A stretch of DNA of 64,000 bases, taken from positions 107,423-171,422 of the forward strand of contig JAMYWO010000014.1 in assembly GCA_024220525.1 (NCBI GenBank). Reading direction: 5' to 3'. The notes beneath the pieces are model-generated. The model did not search any database. It had not been told where the DNA came from and worked only from the letters and a program-made list of their open reading frames with translations. Every line of letters starts with the position of its first letter. The first letter of the stretch is position 1. The DNA is from Cochliopodium minus. Taxonomy: Eukaryota; Discosea; Himatismenida; Cochliopodiidae. The position numbers and the translations under genes were made by a program. Below are positions 10,779 through 22,824 of the stretch, piece by piece.

Positions 10779-13700
10779 ATGTCAGAAGATAATAATGAGA
10801 ATAATCTACTATCACTTTTAATTTCGAATATAAAAGATAATTCAGTAACATGTAAATAATAAAAGAAAATGATAAACAAAAAAAAAAATTAAGAGTAAAA
10901 ATTATTTAAATTAGTCAATGAGATTGATTATTCATCATTCTATGAAGTATCCAATGAACATACTGCATTATTTTCCTTCAGATTTTTAGAGAAAATGTTG
11001 ATGAAAGGGAGTATAACAAAGGAATTGGTGAATCATGCCAAGATATTCTTTGATAATTCAAAACAATTGATAAATAATATAACAATAGAGGTATTAAAAG
11101 AGGATTCGGATAAACTGCTTGGCGAATTTGATGATATATTGTTTGACTTGTCAAAATATGTAAGACATAAAATCATTTTTTGTTTAAATTCAAAAATAAG
11201 GATTGTATCATAAATTAAATAAAGATCTTGAAACTGATTATATAACCTCATTTTAATATTAAAGTTATAATTAAATTAATTTGATAAAAAAAATTTAGAT
11301 TATCAGTCAACAATTAAGCAAGAATGGAACTAAAAAGGATTTAAGAATACTCTTGAAAGAATTAAAGATCGATGATGGTTCGAAGAAGAGATACTTGGAA
11401 ATCTTCGATCAGAAGAAGAATGTAAGAGCAGGGAATGAACAAGTGCACTTGGACAACCTATACTCCCTTATGAAAAGATTAGCTCCAACATTAGGATTAA
11501 AAGGAGATTTCGATGTAAAAAATTAATTTATTTTATTTTTTATTCTAGTTTAGTTTTGTTGTTTATTATTTTGATTTTATTTTTATTCTAGTTTAGTTTT
11601 ATTTTTTTATTTTATTTTATTTTGTTAGGAAACAAGCTCCAATAGGGGAATCACTCCTGTCACCATCGAAAAATATTGCACCAAAAACAACATAAACTTT
11701 CAGAAAATTTTAAAGGACCAAGAAAAGCCCAACAATAACATGAACGTGTCCGAAGTAGTGAAAGAACTTAGAACTAACTCACAATCTTTGAAGTAAGTCA
11801 CGAAAATGATTCATTCTTTTTTATTTTTTTTAAAAAATTATTTTATATTCGTTTATTAATTCATTTTATTTTATTTTTGTTTTTTTTTTATTCATTTTTT
11901 GTCATTTTATTTCATTAAACTTTTGTTTATTTCCTTTCAAATTATTTTGTTTGTTGATTTTTTTTATTTTAATTTTAATTTCTTGATTTTTTTTATTTTT
12001 TGTTCTATTATTTATTGATTTCTTTAAATTATTTTATTGTTAATACATTTTGATTTTTCTTCATATTATTTTATTTATTGATCTGTTTCTATTATATTAT
12101 ATTATTTATTTTTTTTAAAAAACACCAGAAACAAAGGAGGAGAAGATCCGATACTTCCATTCAGAAAAGAGCAAAAGGAGAGCGATGACGAAAACAACAA
12201 AGTAGAAAAGAGCAAGCAAACAGAAAACAACAAAAAACAGCAACATCAACAACCCAAACAAAAACAACAAAAAGCAAAGGACAAAGATGATGATAAGGGG
12301 GAGGATGACAGGGACAATGTTGAAAGAGGCGACGCCAAAGGAAAAGATGACAAAGATGATGGTCCCCTTGATTTGGGAGCTCAAGAGGACAAGACGGAGA
12401 GTGAGAGTGAAGTTGAGTTGATCTCTCCTAGAATGGCCGAGAGGAAAAAGCAGATGACCGAAAAAAACTTTGTAGTCCCTAAAAGTAAATTAATTTTTTT
12501 TTTGATTTTATTTTTTACGTTTTATTTTTATTTTTTATATTTTATTATTATTTTTTATTTTTGATTTATTTTTTTGAAAATTTATTCAATTTTTTGTACC
12601 TTTATTTTTAATAGTTAGGAGAGCAAAGTTGAAATGGACTGATGAGGAGACTTCAGAACTCAAGAGGTTGATGGAAAAATTCGGAACAGGAAATTGGAGC
12701 AGGATTCTCGCTGTAAAAAACGGATTCTTTTTTTATAAATCTCTTTTTTTTATTTTTTTCAATTTTTTTATTTTTTTTTAATTTTTATTTTTTTGATTTT
12801 TATTTATTTTTTTTTATTTTCATCATTTTCATTATTTTCATTATTTTTTCTTTGTAGAATGGCAACTTTGATCCACACAGAACATCCACGGACTTGAGAG
12901 ACAAATGGAGGAACATAGAAAAGGCAAGACAAAGGGATAAGCTGGCAATTTTGGGATCTCCCGTCATAACCACCCCCAGAAGAGCACAAAACAACAGAAA
13001 CAACAATAACAATAACAATAACAACAATGACAATAATAACAGAGCAAATAATAACAACAGAAACAATAACAGAGCCAATAATAACAATCACAACAATTTT
13101 AACAACAATAATAACGATGATCTCAATAATACTAACAATGAAACTATTAGTGAGATTAGTTTTGTGAGGGAGGAGGGTGTTGATTTGAGGAGAGGAGTTT
13201 TTGAAAGAGGTAATGCTCCTAGGAGGGAAACTAGTTATGTTTCCCCTAACAGCTTCGATTCCCTTCGACGCATCAACGAAAGCATGGAGCTCAGGAGGGA
13301 GGCGAAAGAGAGGAAGAGGGAAAGGGAGAGGGAGAAAGAACGCGAAAGGGAAAGAGAGCGGGAGAGGGAGAAGGAGAGGGAGAGAGAAAGAGAAAGGGAG
13401 AGGGAGAAGGAAAGAAAAAGAAAGGAGAGAGAAAAAGAGATCGAAAGGAAAAAAAAAGAAATTGAAAGGTTGAAAAAGAAAAATGATAAGGATTTTAAGA
13501 AAAGCAACAATTCTAGTAGACATTCTTCTTCTAGTCGTTCTCCTTCTCCTTCTTATGAAAAGTACAAGCTTGACACTTCCCTTGATAGTGATAGTTTTGA
13601 TTCTGAGAGGGAGAGAGATAAAGAGAAGAAGAGGAGGAGAACTGAGAATGATCTTGCTTCTTTGAAGAAAAGCAAAAAGAAAAAGTCTTTAGACAATGAT

Positions 13701-13883
13701 TCCGACAAGAACAACAAGTCTAAAGAGAAACCTTCGAGAGAACCTAGTCGCAGCAATGTGAGGGAGAAAGTTGATGAGGATGATTCTACTGAAAAGAGCA
13801 AGAGCAAATCAAAAAATGATTCTAAAAACATAACCAGTGACAGATCTGAATGGGAGAAAAGAAGATTTTTGAGAAGAAACTGA
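10779..13883 (+). CDS. TRF-like telomere-repeat-binding Myb (telobox) protein
   Basis: Seven exons (10779-10851, ~10914-11158, ~11300-11515, ~11630-11791, ~12129-12481, ~12616-12711, ~12859-13883) encode about 720 residues. Residues ~350-410 form a single Myb repeat, KLKWTDEETSELKRLMEKFG, then GNWSRILANGNFDPHRTS, then TDLRDKWRNIEKAR. The GNWSxIL and LRDKWRN words are the telobox signature of TRF1/TRF2, plant TRFL and fission-yeast Taz1, which bind double-stranded telomeric repeats. The N-terminal ~280 residues are helical and could be a diverged dimerisation domain (TRFH-like), but I see no sequence proof. Between them lies a K/E/D-rich linker. The C-terminus is N-rich, then an RE/RS-type tract (EREREREKERERE) resembling splicing-factor linkers. 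A role at telomeres is the best guess; a generic transcription factor is the alternative. Confidence 0.75.
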
Positions 13884-14796
13884 TTTAGACTTGTTTTAAT
13901 TAAAAAAATATGAAAAAAAATTAATGGAGTCCAAAAATATTAATAAAAATATTAAATCCTCTAACAAAGTTGTAATATTTGGACATGTCTAAAAAATTAA
14001 AATATTTCTTCTTTTGGCAAATAAAACTTTAAACACATTTTTTTCTTTTTCTTTGTTTAGATTTAAAAATGACAGTCTTCTTTAAACAAAAAAAGACCAT
14101 CGTTAAAAAAAAAAAATTATTCTCTTTTTATTTTCTTCCCTTTTTAAAACCTTTTCCTTTTGATTTATATTTTTGTTTTAGAAAACACACAACGAGAGTG
14201 AGCCCCATTTTGTAAATCTGGCGTAATATAGACCATCTGCATATCTGTGGTATGACTAAATCTCCAATTATATTTTACATGCTCCTTTATCCGAGGATAA
14301 CATCTTCGCGAAAAATACAATTAGATAAATTGGGACTTCTCATTAAAGATAACACTTTCTGTTTATTAGTCCGGGGACTTTTCCCAAAGCAATTTTTGTT
14401 TAAATAGATTGAACTATTCGTATGTATGCTTCGAAGCAGATCTTCATTGTGTGTTTGCATAGAAAATATAAATCATCCAGAGAAAAAAGAAGAAAATCTA
14501 AAGAGAAACCATCGATTTTTTTTTTTTATTTTTTTATTTAAATTAATTTTTTTATTTGAGAAGAGATGGAGAATAATTAAGAAAAAAAATGGGAAAAGGA
14601 GAAAAATAATAGAATGATTGTAGTTTGATATGAATTTTCGATAGTTCACAATTCAAAAAAAAATAGATATTGGGATGTGATATTCACATGGATGATAAGG
14701 GATAAATAAAAATCAAAAACACTGTTTAAAAATTTACAAATAAATTTTAAATCTCAACAACACTATTTGAAATAAAAAATCCTTCCTTCATCTTTT
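13884..14796. other. Convergent intergenic region containing a GC-richer island
   Basis: Lies between the stop of the Myb gene (+) and the stop of the phospholipase gene (-). Mostly A/T runs except 14185-14400, described as a separate candidate RNA feature. Open frames here give no recognisable protein. Confidence 0.5.
14190..14405 (+). ncRNA. Candidate structured RNA with U4-snRNA-like words (weak)
   Basis: This ~215 bp island is clearly less AT-rich than its surroundings and has no coding frame. On the plus strand it carries TTTATCCGAGG, ACTTTTCCCAA and GCAATTTTTG, in that order. From memory these match the U4 5' stem-loop, the segment after the U6-pairing region, and the U4 Sm site. Inside is a perfect hairpin, TTATC/GATAA around CGAG, and a small GGGA/TCCC hairpin just before the Sm-like site. 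Against U4: the spacing between the first two words is about 80 nt rather than about 24, and the K-turn partner strand of the 5' stem-loop is not obvious. It could be another Sm-class RNA or chance. Confidence 0.25.
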
Positions 14797-17700
14797 TTAA
14801 TTATCCTTGTTGTCTTCTTTGTTTTCTACATCATTTACATTTCTTTTCAATATAGACAGCAGATTGTTCATTTTGGTTTGAACATCTTTTTGCTCGAGCC
14901 ATTCTCGAGTTCCAACTTGAAGATCGTAAAGTTTTTTGGGATCAGTCTCATCCAAACTATCAAAAGGGAAAAATTAATTTTTAATTTTTATTAATTTTTA
15001 TTTTTTATTTTTTATTTTATTTTAAATCATTATTAAAATTAAATCAATTTTTTTTTACCTGCAATCAAATGCATCACCTATTGGACTAAATCTGAAATAT
15101 TTGTCTCCAAGAAAATCAGTGAATACTTCATCCATCCTATCACTAGACACTGCAGAGTTTATCTTTAATTTTTTGGAGTTTGTTTATTTTTTTAGTTTGT
15201 TTAGTGTTAGGAGAAATAAAAAAAAGTTTTTTTTTTTTACCAAAGAAACTAATGTATCTTTCAAACTTTTTTTGGAAGTTTTAGAAGCAGGTGTTCCTTG
15301 AAAAAATTTAAAATTTATAAATGGAAATGAAAAACAAAAATAATTAAAAATAAATTAGAAATAATGAACAAAATTTAAAAAAAATAAATATTTAATTATC
15401 AATAAAAATTATAAATCAAAAATGTTAATAAGATAATAAAATAAAAATAAATAATAAATTAAAATATTATTTAATTCTAAAAAAATTAATAAACAAAATT
15501 TCTACCTGTTCCAATGGAGACAACACAATCAATTTGAACATCTTCACCGAAAATACGCTTCACTTCGTAATGAGCAACACTGACGGGATTGTTTAAGGTG
15601 ACACCTCCATCCATGAATCTTTGCCCATCAAAGCTGTACTCGTCAAAAAAGGCAGGTGCCGCGGTAGAAGCTCTTCCTGCCTGCCACAACTTCCAAGTAC
15701 AATTACCTAAAAAAATTGAAAAATTTTTTTTTTATTTTAATTTTTAATTTTTTGATTATTATTGTTTTAATTTATTTTATTTTTATTTTATTTTGATTAA
15801 TTTTTTTTATTTTTTTTAAATAATTTGAATTTTAAATTTTTTGTTTTTTTATTTTTATTTTTTTATAGTTTCTAATTTGATTATTTTTTTATTTTATTAT
15901 TTTATTATTTATTATTTTTGATTTTGATTTTTATTTTAATTAATTTTTTTTTTATTTTGTTTTTTTAAAATAATTTTATTATTTTATTAATTTTGATTAT
16001 TATTGTTTTAATTTATTTATTTTTATTTTTATTTTGATTTTTTTATTTTGATTTTTTTTTACCAGGATATCTTGATTTTCTGTTGACGTGGTAGTCGTAG
16101 TTTCTGAACAAAAAGAGCTCTGCAGGGTTTACGTGCATCATTGTAGCGACAACCGACACTTTAGGAGAGTCGTTGTCAATCGCACTGTCTATCAAACTGT
16201 CTAAAAAATAAAAATAAAGAAAATAAAAAAACAAAAAAATAAAAAAATAATAAATAAATAAAAAAACAAAAAAATAAAAATAAATTTTTTTTTACTGTTT
16301 CCCAGAAACCATTTTAAAAGTTTTTCGTAAATGTCACTCTTGTAAATTGCACCTATATTGAATTAAATTAGTTTTTGATTTTAAAAATTAATAAAATATT
16401 AAAATTAAATTAAGTTTATAAAATTAAAAAAAAATTAAAAATTAAAAAATAATAATTTTGAAAATATAAAATCAATTTAAAATGAAAAAAATAATTTAAA
16501 AAATAATTTAAAAATTAACCGAAAATAAAAATTTAAATATTAACAAAAATCATAAAAAAATAAAAAATAAAATAAAAAATAATTTAAAAATAATTTAAAA
16601 AAGATTTTACCAGTTTGTAATAAGTTGACGTATGGAACGAGACGGGCCCAGGGCTTTTGACTCTTTTTGGTCATTTGATTGGGATCCAGTAGGGTCGGTT
16701 GAGAGTCTATTTGATTGGTCAAGTTATGAGTCTCTTCTTCGTCTTCGTCTGTAGCCACTGTGAACACTTTCTTTCCCAAATTCAAATAAACACCTAAAAA
16801 ATTAAAATTTAACAAAAAAAAAAAAATAAATAATAAATAATAAATAATAAAAATATAAAAATTAAAAAATAAATAATAAAAATTAAAAAATAAAGAATAA
16901 AAAAAAAAATATAAAAAATAAATAAAAATAAAATAAAATAATCAAAAATGTACAAAATATTTTCAAAAAAAAATGTTACTTTCACATTGTTCTATTGTCG
17001 CTTTTTTTATACCTAAAAATTATTTTATTTTTATTTTTATTTTAATTTTTTAAATTTAATTTTTGAATTTTTTTAATGTACCCAGAGACATCGCTACTAA
17101 ACCTCCTGTTGAAGAGCCGCAGATGTAATCGAATAATTCGTGTATTTGCTTGCCTGTAGTTTCTCTGATTTTCTTGAGTATTTCTAATACAACCAACCCT
17201 CTCATTCCTTTCAATCGAAAACAATTTAAAAATAAAAATAAAAATTAATGATAAAAATTAAAAATAAAAATAAAAATTAATGATAAAAATAAAAATTAAA
17301 AATAAAAATTAATTAAATTAAAATAAATTAAAAAAATTAAAAATAAATCAAAAAATTAAAAAAAAATTAAAAAAAAATTAAATTAAATTAAAAAAGGTTT
17401 TTATTTTTTACCTCCACCGTCAATGCTTAAAACCCTAACACCTCTTTTCTTTTTTTTGATGTCATTTCTCATGGTGAAGTCGATCATCCCAAAGATGTTC
17501 AAAGTCCTCATGGCATGCTTGAAGATGGAAGCATGTTTCTTCTGTATGTTTTTCTTTTTGTTTTCTTTGAGGAGGATTTTGCTGTCCTTGTGGGTCTTTT
17601 TGATAGCTTCAGCGAAATAATTCATCACTCCTTTTTGGAAAATTTCATTTTTAATTTCGTAATGAAGACCTATTAAAAAAAATTAAATTTTAATTTTTAA

Positions 17701-20502
17701 ATTTAAAAAAAAAAAAATTTATTTTTAAGTAAATAAATAAATAAAAATTAATAAATATAAAAATAATAAATTATTTTTATTTAATTTAAATTTGATGAAT
17801 TTTTTTAACCTAAGTTTCCTAGGAGCTTTGTTGTTATCATCCTTACTCTGAGATGATCTATCTCAATCAACTTCATGAAAAATTCAATTTCACTAGCCCT
17901 GTAAATTTTCATTCTTGCATCATCTATTTCCAAAATATTAAAAATAAAAATAAAAAATAAAAAATAAAAAAATAAAAAATAAAAAATAAAAATAAAAATA
18001 AAAAATTAATTAAAAATAAAAAAAAAAATATTAAAATAAAATAAGAGGAATTAAATGCCAAACAAAAACAAATAAAACTAAATTTTTTTTTTAACCTGAA
18101 AATGTTGATAAACCAACCAATGCTCTTACTGCTTCATATTTTAATTTATGGTTCTTTGTATTCTTTGTGATTAGAACAAGATGGTGAAGGTAGTTCTCTA
18201 ATATGACTTTGTAATATTTTTCGTTTTTGGAAAGTTCCGCAACTGCTAAAACTACCAAATGTAATGGTTCGTGATCTTCTGTTACAACGAGGTTGGTTTG
18301 GAGATTATTGGACAAAAGAAACTTTGGTTCAGATTTAGCAAGGGAAGGTTTTAAAAGGGACAAGATGTCTTCCAAAACAAACTTTTCTTCGTCAATGACC
18401 AACTTTTTTGTATCTGAAAAAATAAAATAAAGAGAAAATAAAATATATAAAAAAATAAAAAATAAAAAATAAAAAATAAAAAAAATAAAAAATAAAAAAT
18501 AAAAAATAAAAGATTACTTATTGTTATTGTATTTATAGAAAGGAATTTGAGCTTGACAAGGTAAGAAAACTCTAGAGGAGTGTTTGTGATCATGTTTCCT
18601 CCAAGAGCGAGTTTTTTGAGAGATTTAATTAGACACAAGCTGACTGGTATTTTGGTGATTCTGTTCCCTTCCAAATTGAGAGTTTCTAAATTGGTGAGAA
18701 GATAAACACTGATGGGAATATCCTTTATTTTGTTTTTGGCAAGTTCCAAGTGTTTCAATTTATGAATCATGGCAAACTCGTTTGGCATAGCTCCGATATT
18801 GTTGTGATTTGCGGTAAAATGTTGGATGCTTTCAAGATGTAAAAGAAAGGAGAAACTCTCAAGTAAATTGTTGTCTACGTGTAAAGATAATAGTTGTTTG
18901 AGATTACCCAGATGTAAACCTAAATTAACAAAGAGATTGGAGGAAATATCTAAGAAGGAAAGTTTGTGCAACTTGGAAAGACCCCTAGGAATTTCTTTGA
19001 GTTTGTTGTGTGAAAGATCTAATCTTGTCAGCGACTTTAGTTTACCCATGTAACGTGCAGATGTCAAAGCGTTATTACTGATGTCCAAAATAGTCAAGTT
19101 TTTGAGACTTTGCAACTGTTCCGCAGTATTCACAAGTTTATTGTTATTAAGAAGTAATTCATTCAAGTTTTCCAAGTTGTTAATACTTGTTGGTAGGACA
19201 GAGAGTTTATTATTGTTCAAGTTAAGAGAAGTTAGGGAATAGAGATCTCCAATGGAATCCACAGTAAACAAATCTTTTACAATCATAACAGAAGTGTTCA
19301 TCAGAAAATTGTTAGAAAGGTTAAGTTTTAGCAAACTTGTCATGTTCTTCATATCTTTAGGAAGAGATCCAATTTTATTGTTGGATCCATTGAGTTCAAC
19401 AAGTGAGTTCATTGACAATTCAGGAAAAACAGTAAGTTGGTTGCTTGAAAAATCAAACCTCTCCAACTTGTTCAGACCCAACAAAGTCTGTTTTGTTATT
19501 TGGGAAATCTGATTGTGACTTATATTCAACTCTTTAAGGTTAAGTAATTGATTCATGTTTTGAGGGAGAATTTTGAGTTTATTTTTTCTAACATCCAACG
19601 TCAGGAGGTTTGTTATGTTGGTCACGTTGTTGATCGCCAAAATTCCTTGGTCTCTAAGAATGAGCCTGGTGAGGTTGGTGAACGGAGATAAGTCTGGTTC
19701 AACAAGTATGTGTCCCTTTACTATCTCCACAGAAGAAACGTTTACGACATTTGTTTTCTTTTTTGGATTTTCTTCCACATCTTTTTTGTTAGATTCTAAA
19801 TTCTCTGTTTTTGTTATATTTTGAATTTTGCTTGAAATATATTGTGATAATTCAGTTGCGGTGCATTTCAATTCGAATTCCATTTCCTGATTATTATTTC
19901 TTATTTTTATGGTGATATCTGCTGTTGGAATGAGGGTGGGTCTCGATGAGATGAGATTCCATAATTTATTGAATGTCCCCTCTTCTTCAGGCAACCCTAT
20001 CTTATTGTTCTCTTCTGTTTTAGAGAATAATCTATCCAAGAAGCCCATCTTGGAGGTTCCAATTTCCTTTTCTATTTCTCCTAAATCCAAGAATTGATTT
20101 TCACTCAAATCGTCATCACTGTTGTGTATCGAGGTCAATTCAGAAGAGAAATGATCGGAATCTGAATCTGAATCTTCATCGCTTGATAAATTTAGATTTT
20201 TCAAATTATTCAGTTCAATTTCATCCATTGGATCTGTATTTATTGACATGACACCTGATATTGATTTCCTTTTGTTGGTATTGAATATTGATGATTTTAT
20301 TGAATCGAAGAATCCTTGGTTATTTGTTAATGATGATGATGTTACGTTAATTGATGGTGCTGAATTTGATTCTTTTTCATCGCCAAATATCCTCCATATG
20401 CTATTTGTTCTTTTGATTTTGCTTTCCTCTTCATTTTCAACTATCAAATCGACATTTGATCCACTTTTTGATCTTTTGTGTATAACTTTATCATTATCCA
20501 TT
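14797..20502 (-). CDS. LRR-ARM-patatin phospholipase A (plant PLAI / iPLA2-gamma-like)
   Basis: About 13 exons encode ~1,240 residues. Exon 1 (20502-18529) gives an acidic, low-complexity N-terminus and then about 13 leucine-rich repeats (for example LTSLNLNNNKLSVLPTS). Exons at 18411-18104 and ~17930-17812 give armadillo-like helices (KLKYEAVRALVGLSTFSG). The patatin domain follows: VLSIDGGG joined to MRGLVVLEI across a splice (DGGGxRG oxyanion motif), the nucleophile elbow CGSSTGG (GxSxG), WQAGRASTAAPAFF, and the catalytic-dyad FMDGGVTLNNP. The end is KEDNKDN at 14797. Exons include a 34-nt one at ~17010-16977. The layout equals Arabidopsis phospholipase A I. The enzyme should release fatty acids from membrane lipids without calcium; LRRs probably sense a partner. 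All catalytic residues are present. Confidence 0.88.
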
Positions 20503-20661
20503 TGACTCTTCCTTTTTACTTTCTTTTTTTTCTTTTTTATAATTTTTTGCAAAAAGTAAAAATTGAATTCGAATTTAAATTTACACTGAAAAATTAAATT
20601 ATTATAAAAAAAATAAAATAAAAAAATAAAAAAAAGAAAGGGAGATTTCCAAAACCAAAAA
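20503..20661. promoter_or_regulatory. Short divergent promoter region
   Basis: Only 159 bp separate the start codons of the phospholipase (-) and the BORCS7-like gene (+), so the two promoters must be adjacent or shared. Composition is nearly pure A/T; no specific element recognised. Confidence 0.5.
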
Positions 20662-21107
20662 ATGGATAGAAATGACGATCCTAGTGAAAAGATGAAAAAA
20701 TTATTAACCTCAAAAGGACAAGATATTATCACCAATTTTGGAAAAATAACAAATAAAATTATTGTTGGATCGAATAATAGAAGTATTTTGAATAATTCTG
20801 TTTATGATTTCATAGAATCTGAAAAAGATATAGAACAGACCAATTTTGTGACCACATTTCTCTTATATATATATATTTTCCCTAATAATTTAATGTATAT
20901 ACTTAATTTAGATGATTGAAAGAATGTTATTGGTTATGGAAAAATTGGATCAAAAAATAAACCAATCAAATAAGGAGTAAAGAAAATATTTTAATTAATT
21001 TGACATATATTTACCCTTTTTATAGCTTTCAACAATTGGATTCTATCTTGAATCAATTGGAAACAACTAATAATATCACCAAAGTTTTATATGAAGAAAC
21101 CAAATGA
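20662..21107 (+). CDS. Small BORCS7-like coiled-coil protein
   Basis: Three exons (20662-~20845, ~20913-20976, ~21027-21107) give about 110 residues: SEKMKKLLTSKGQDIITNFG, then KITNKIIVGSN, ESEKDIEQTNF, a helical MIERMLLVMEKLDQKINQSN, then DFQQLDSILNQLE. From memory this lines up with BORCS7 (VKGLLTEKVTTCGTDVIALTK ... VLKGS ... LHSEDSL ... LQDQLNHLL), a subunit of the BORC complex that recruits Arl8 to lysosomes for movement. Length (BORCS7 is ~106 residues) and helix pattern agree. The exon 1 donor is GTGACC, which is weak, so the junction may be off by a few residues. An unrelated small coiled-coil protein is the alternative. Confidence 0.45.
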
Positions 21108-21759
21108 CCCAAATGGAATCAAAATCTTGAAAGAAATTGTATTTAATAATTAAATTGATTATTTGTAGATCATCAATTAGTTTCATTTCAATTATCATCC
21201 TATAGATTTTACATAATCATCTTTATTTATTAAAAAAAAAAATGGGATTTACGTGTTTTTAGATATTATCTGATTATATTTTTAGAATTGAAATAAAAGC
21301 GATTTTGATTTGATCAAATTATTATGACATTAATGTTTGAAAGTAAAGTTAAAAAAAGGAATAAGGAGATATTGAAAAAAAAAAAGAATGTTGTTAAAAC
21401 TAAAATTGATAAAACACGAAGAGGAAGATGGAAACAACATAGGCTTGTTGGAATAATCAATTATTTCTATTAGTCACTGATTTGGTTTGTATAGAAATAG
21501 AAATGACATTCTAGTAAATTCTTTTTATAAAAAATGAGTCTTATTACCTTTTTTTAATTTGGACTTGGAAACAGAAAACTCAATTATTTTTAAATGTTAT
21601 TCAAAACTCTATTTCCTGTTTTTTTGTTTCTCCCATTATTTAAAGGAAGAAGCGAACAAGATTGAAATTGAAAATAAAAACAATCCAAGTTTACAACAGT
21701 GTTGTGTTATAGTGAAGAAATGGCTTATAAATTATTGGTATGAAAAAATTAAAGTTTAA
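21108..21759 (+). other. Stretch with two short open frames of doubtful coding value
   Basis: A 49-codon frame (21328-21477) gives a very basic peptide ending KTRRGRWKQHRLVG. A second (21559-21759) gives LQQCCVIVKKWLINYWYEKI and stops immediately before the stop of the convergent gene at 21760. They could be two exons of a small gene through a weak GTTGGA donor, but the phase fit is not convincing and I recognise neither. Confidence 0.25.
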
Positions 21760-22824
21760 TTAATAAATGTTTTTTCTTTTATTTGATGGTTTTTTTTGAT
21801 TGTAAGCATCCTTCAACTTATCGTCAATAGGTGGCAAGGAATTTTCAATTTTGTAAGGTAATTTTTTATCGCTTACGGAACGCTTTTTGGAACCATTGAA
21901 TCTCAATATTTCCAATAAATATGTGCCATTTTTTTCATAAAACCAGGTAGAAGGATAGTTATCGTCAATTGCTACGACAAACAAAGACAGTCTGCAATAT
22001 ATAGCATACAATTTCATGTATCTTCTCATTGTTTTCTCCCCATATTGTGTATTGGTTTTCTCTTTGATGTATTCTATATATGAGGATACTTTGTTTTCAA
22101 ATGCTTCTAATTTGAGGAACGAAAAATAATAGCCCATCTTGATAGATTCAATTGCGGAATAGAATAAATGTTTGGAAGAATTTTTTGCACACAACTCTAT
22201 TTCGGATTTTATTGCTTCATATTTGTTCTCTTTATCCAATGCACTCACAAATTCTTTGAACATTTCCACATTCTCTTCAATATTGTTAAATGGTGCTAAC
22301 AAATTCTCAATATTATCGACAACATAATCCAAGAAATCCAAACAGTTTTCATATTTTTTATCAACAAATTTCTTTCTTTCATCCCGCAATGGAAGAGTTT
22401 CACCAACAAATTGTAATGCTATATTTGGAAATAAGTCTTGGGATGGTGTTAAATTTTGGGGAGGTATGATGTTATTTGTAATAATATCATCTGTATCATC
22501 TTTTGGAGTTTCATCAAAAGTGTTTTCTTCCATATATGATTGATTGTTTGCATCTATAGAAGGGAATAATGCGAATTGTCCATTATTTGTTGGGGAGAAA
22601 GGGTTATCATTTGAAATGAAATTTATTGGGCTGTTGTTATTAGAACTGATGATATTATCATTTCTATTGCCTTTATAATTTTGAACATATATTGAAAGAT
22701 TAGATAACCATTCTTTTGCCTGATCACTTTCCTTGATGTACTGTAATTTTTGACCATTTGGAATGTTTCTATCATTTAGGAATTGACTCAATATGTTTAT
22801 ATTTTGTTGATCTATGTCCTCCAT
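21760..22824 (-). CDS. Hypothetical protein, single exon, 354 aa
   Basis: Starts MEDIDQQNINILSQFLNDRN; an upstream in-frame Met would add a hydrophobic 20-residue leader and is less likely because of the AT-rich flank. The first ~130 residues are N/D-rich and disordered (NNNSPINFISNDNPF). Residues ~140-310 look like an alpha-helical domain with FVDKKYENCLDFLDYVVDNI, KMGYYFSFLKLEAFENK and GEKTMRRYMKLYAIYCRLSL. The C-terminus is basic (NQKKPSNKRKNIY), possibly a nuclear signal. Having no intron is unusual for this window. No family recognised. Confidence 0.6.
   Translation of the reverse strand: MEDIDQQNINILSQFLNDRNIPNGQKLQYIKESDQAKEWLSNLSIYVQNYKGNRNDNIISSNNNSPINFISNDNPFSPTNNGQFALFPSIDANNQSYMEENTFDETPKDDTDDIITNNIIPPQNLTPSQDLFPNIALQFVGETLPLRDERKKFVDKKYENCLDFLDYVVDNIENLLAPFNNIEENVEMFKEFVSALDKENKYEAIKSEIELCAKNSSKHLFYSAIESIKMGYYFSFLKLEAFENKVSSYIEYIKEKTNTQYGEKTMRRYMKLYAIYCRLSLFVVAIDDNYPSTWFYEKNGTYLLEILRFNGSKKRSVSDKKLPYKIENSLPPIDDKLKDAYNQKKPSNKRKNIY

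Noticed and set aside
13300-13480. Separate R/E-rich gene or its antisense leucine/serine frames
   Set aside because: The RE tract is in frame with the Myb exon upstream; the antisense frames are shadows of its low-complexity codons.
20870-20885. TATATATATATA as a TATA box
   Set aside because: It lies in an intron of the BORCS7-like gene and such words are everywhere in this genome.
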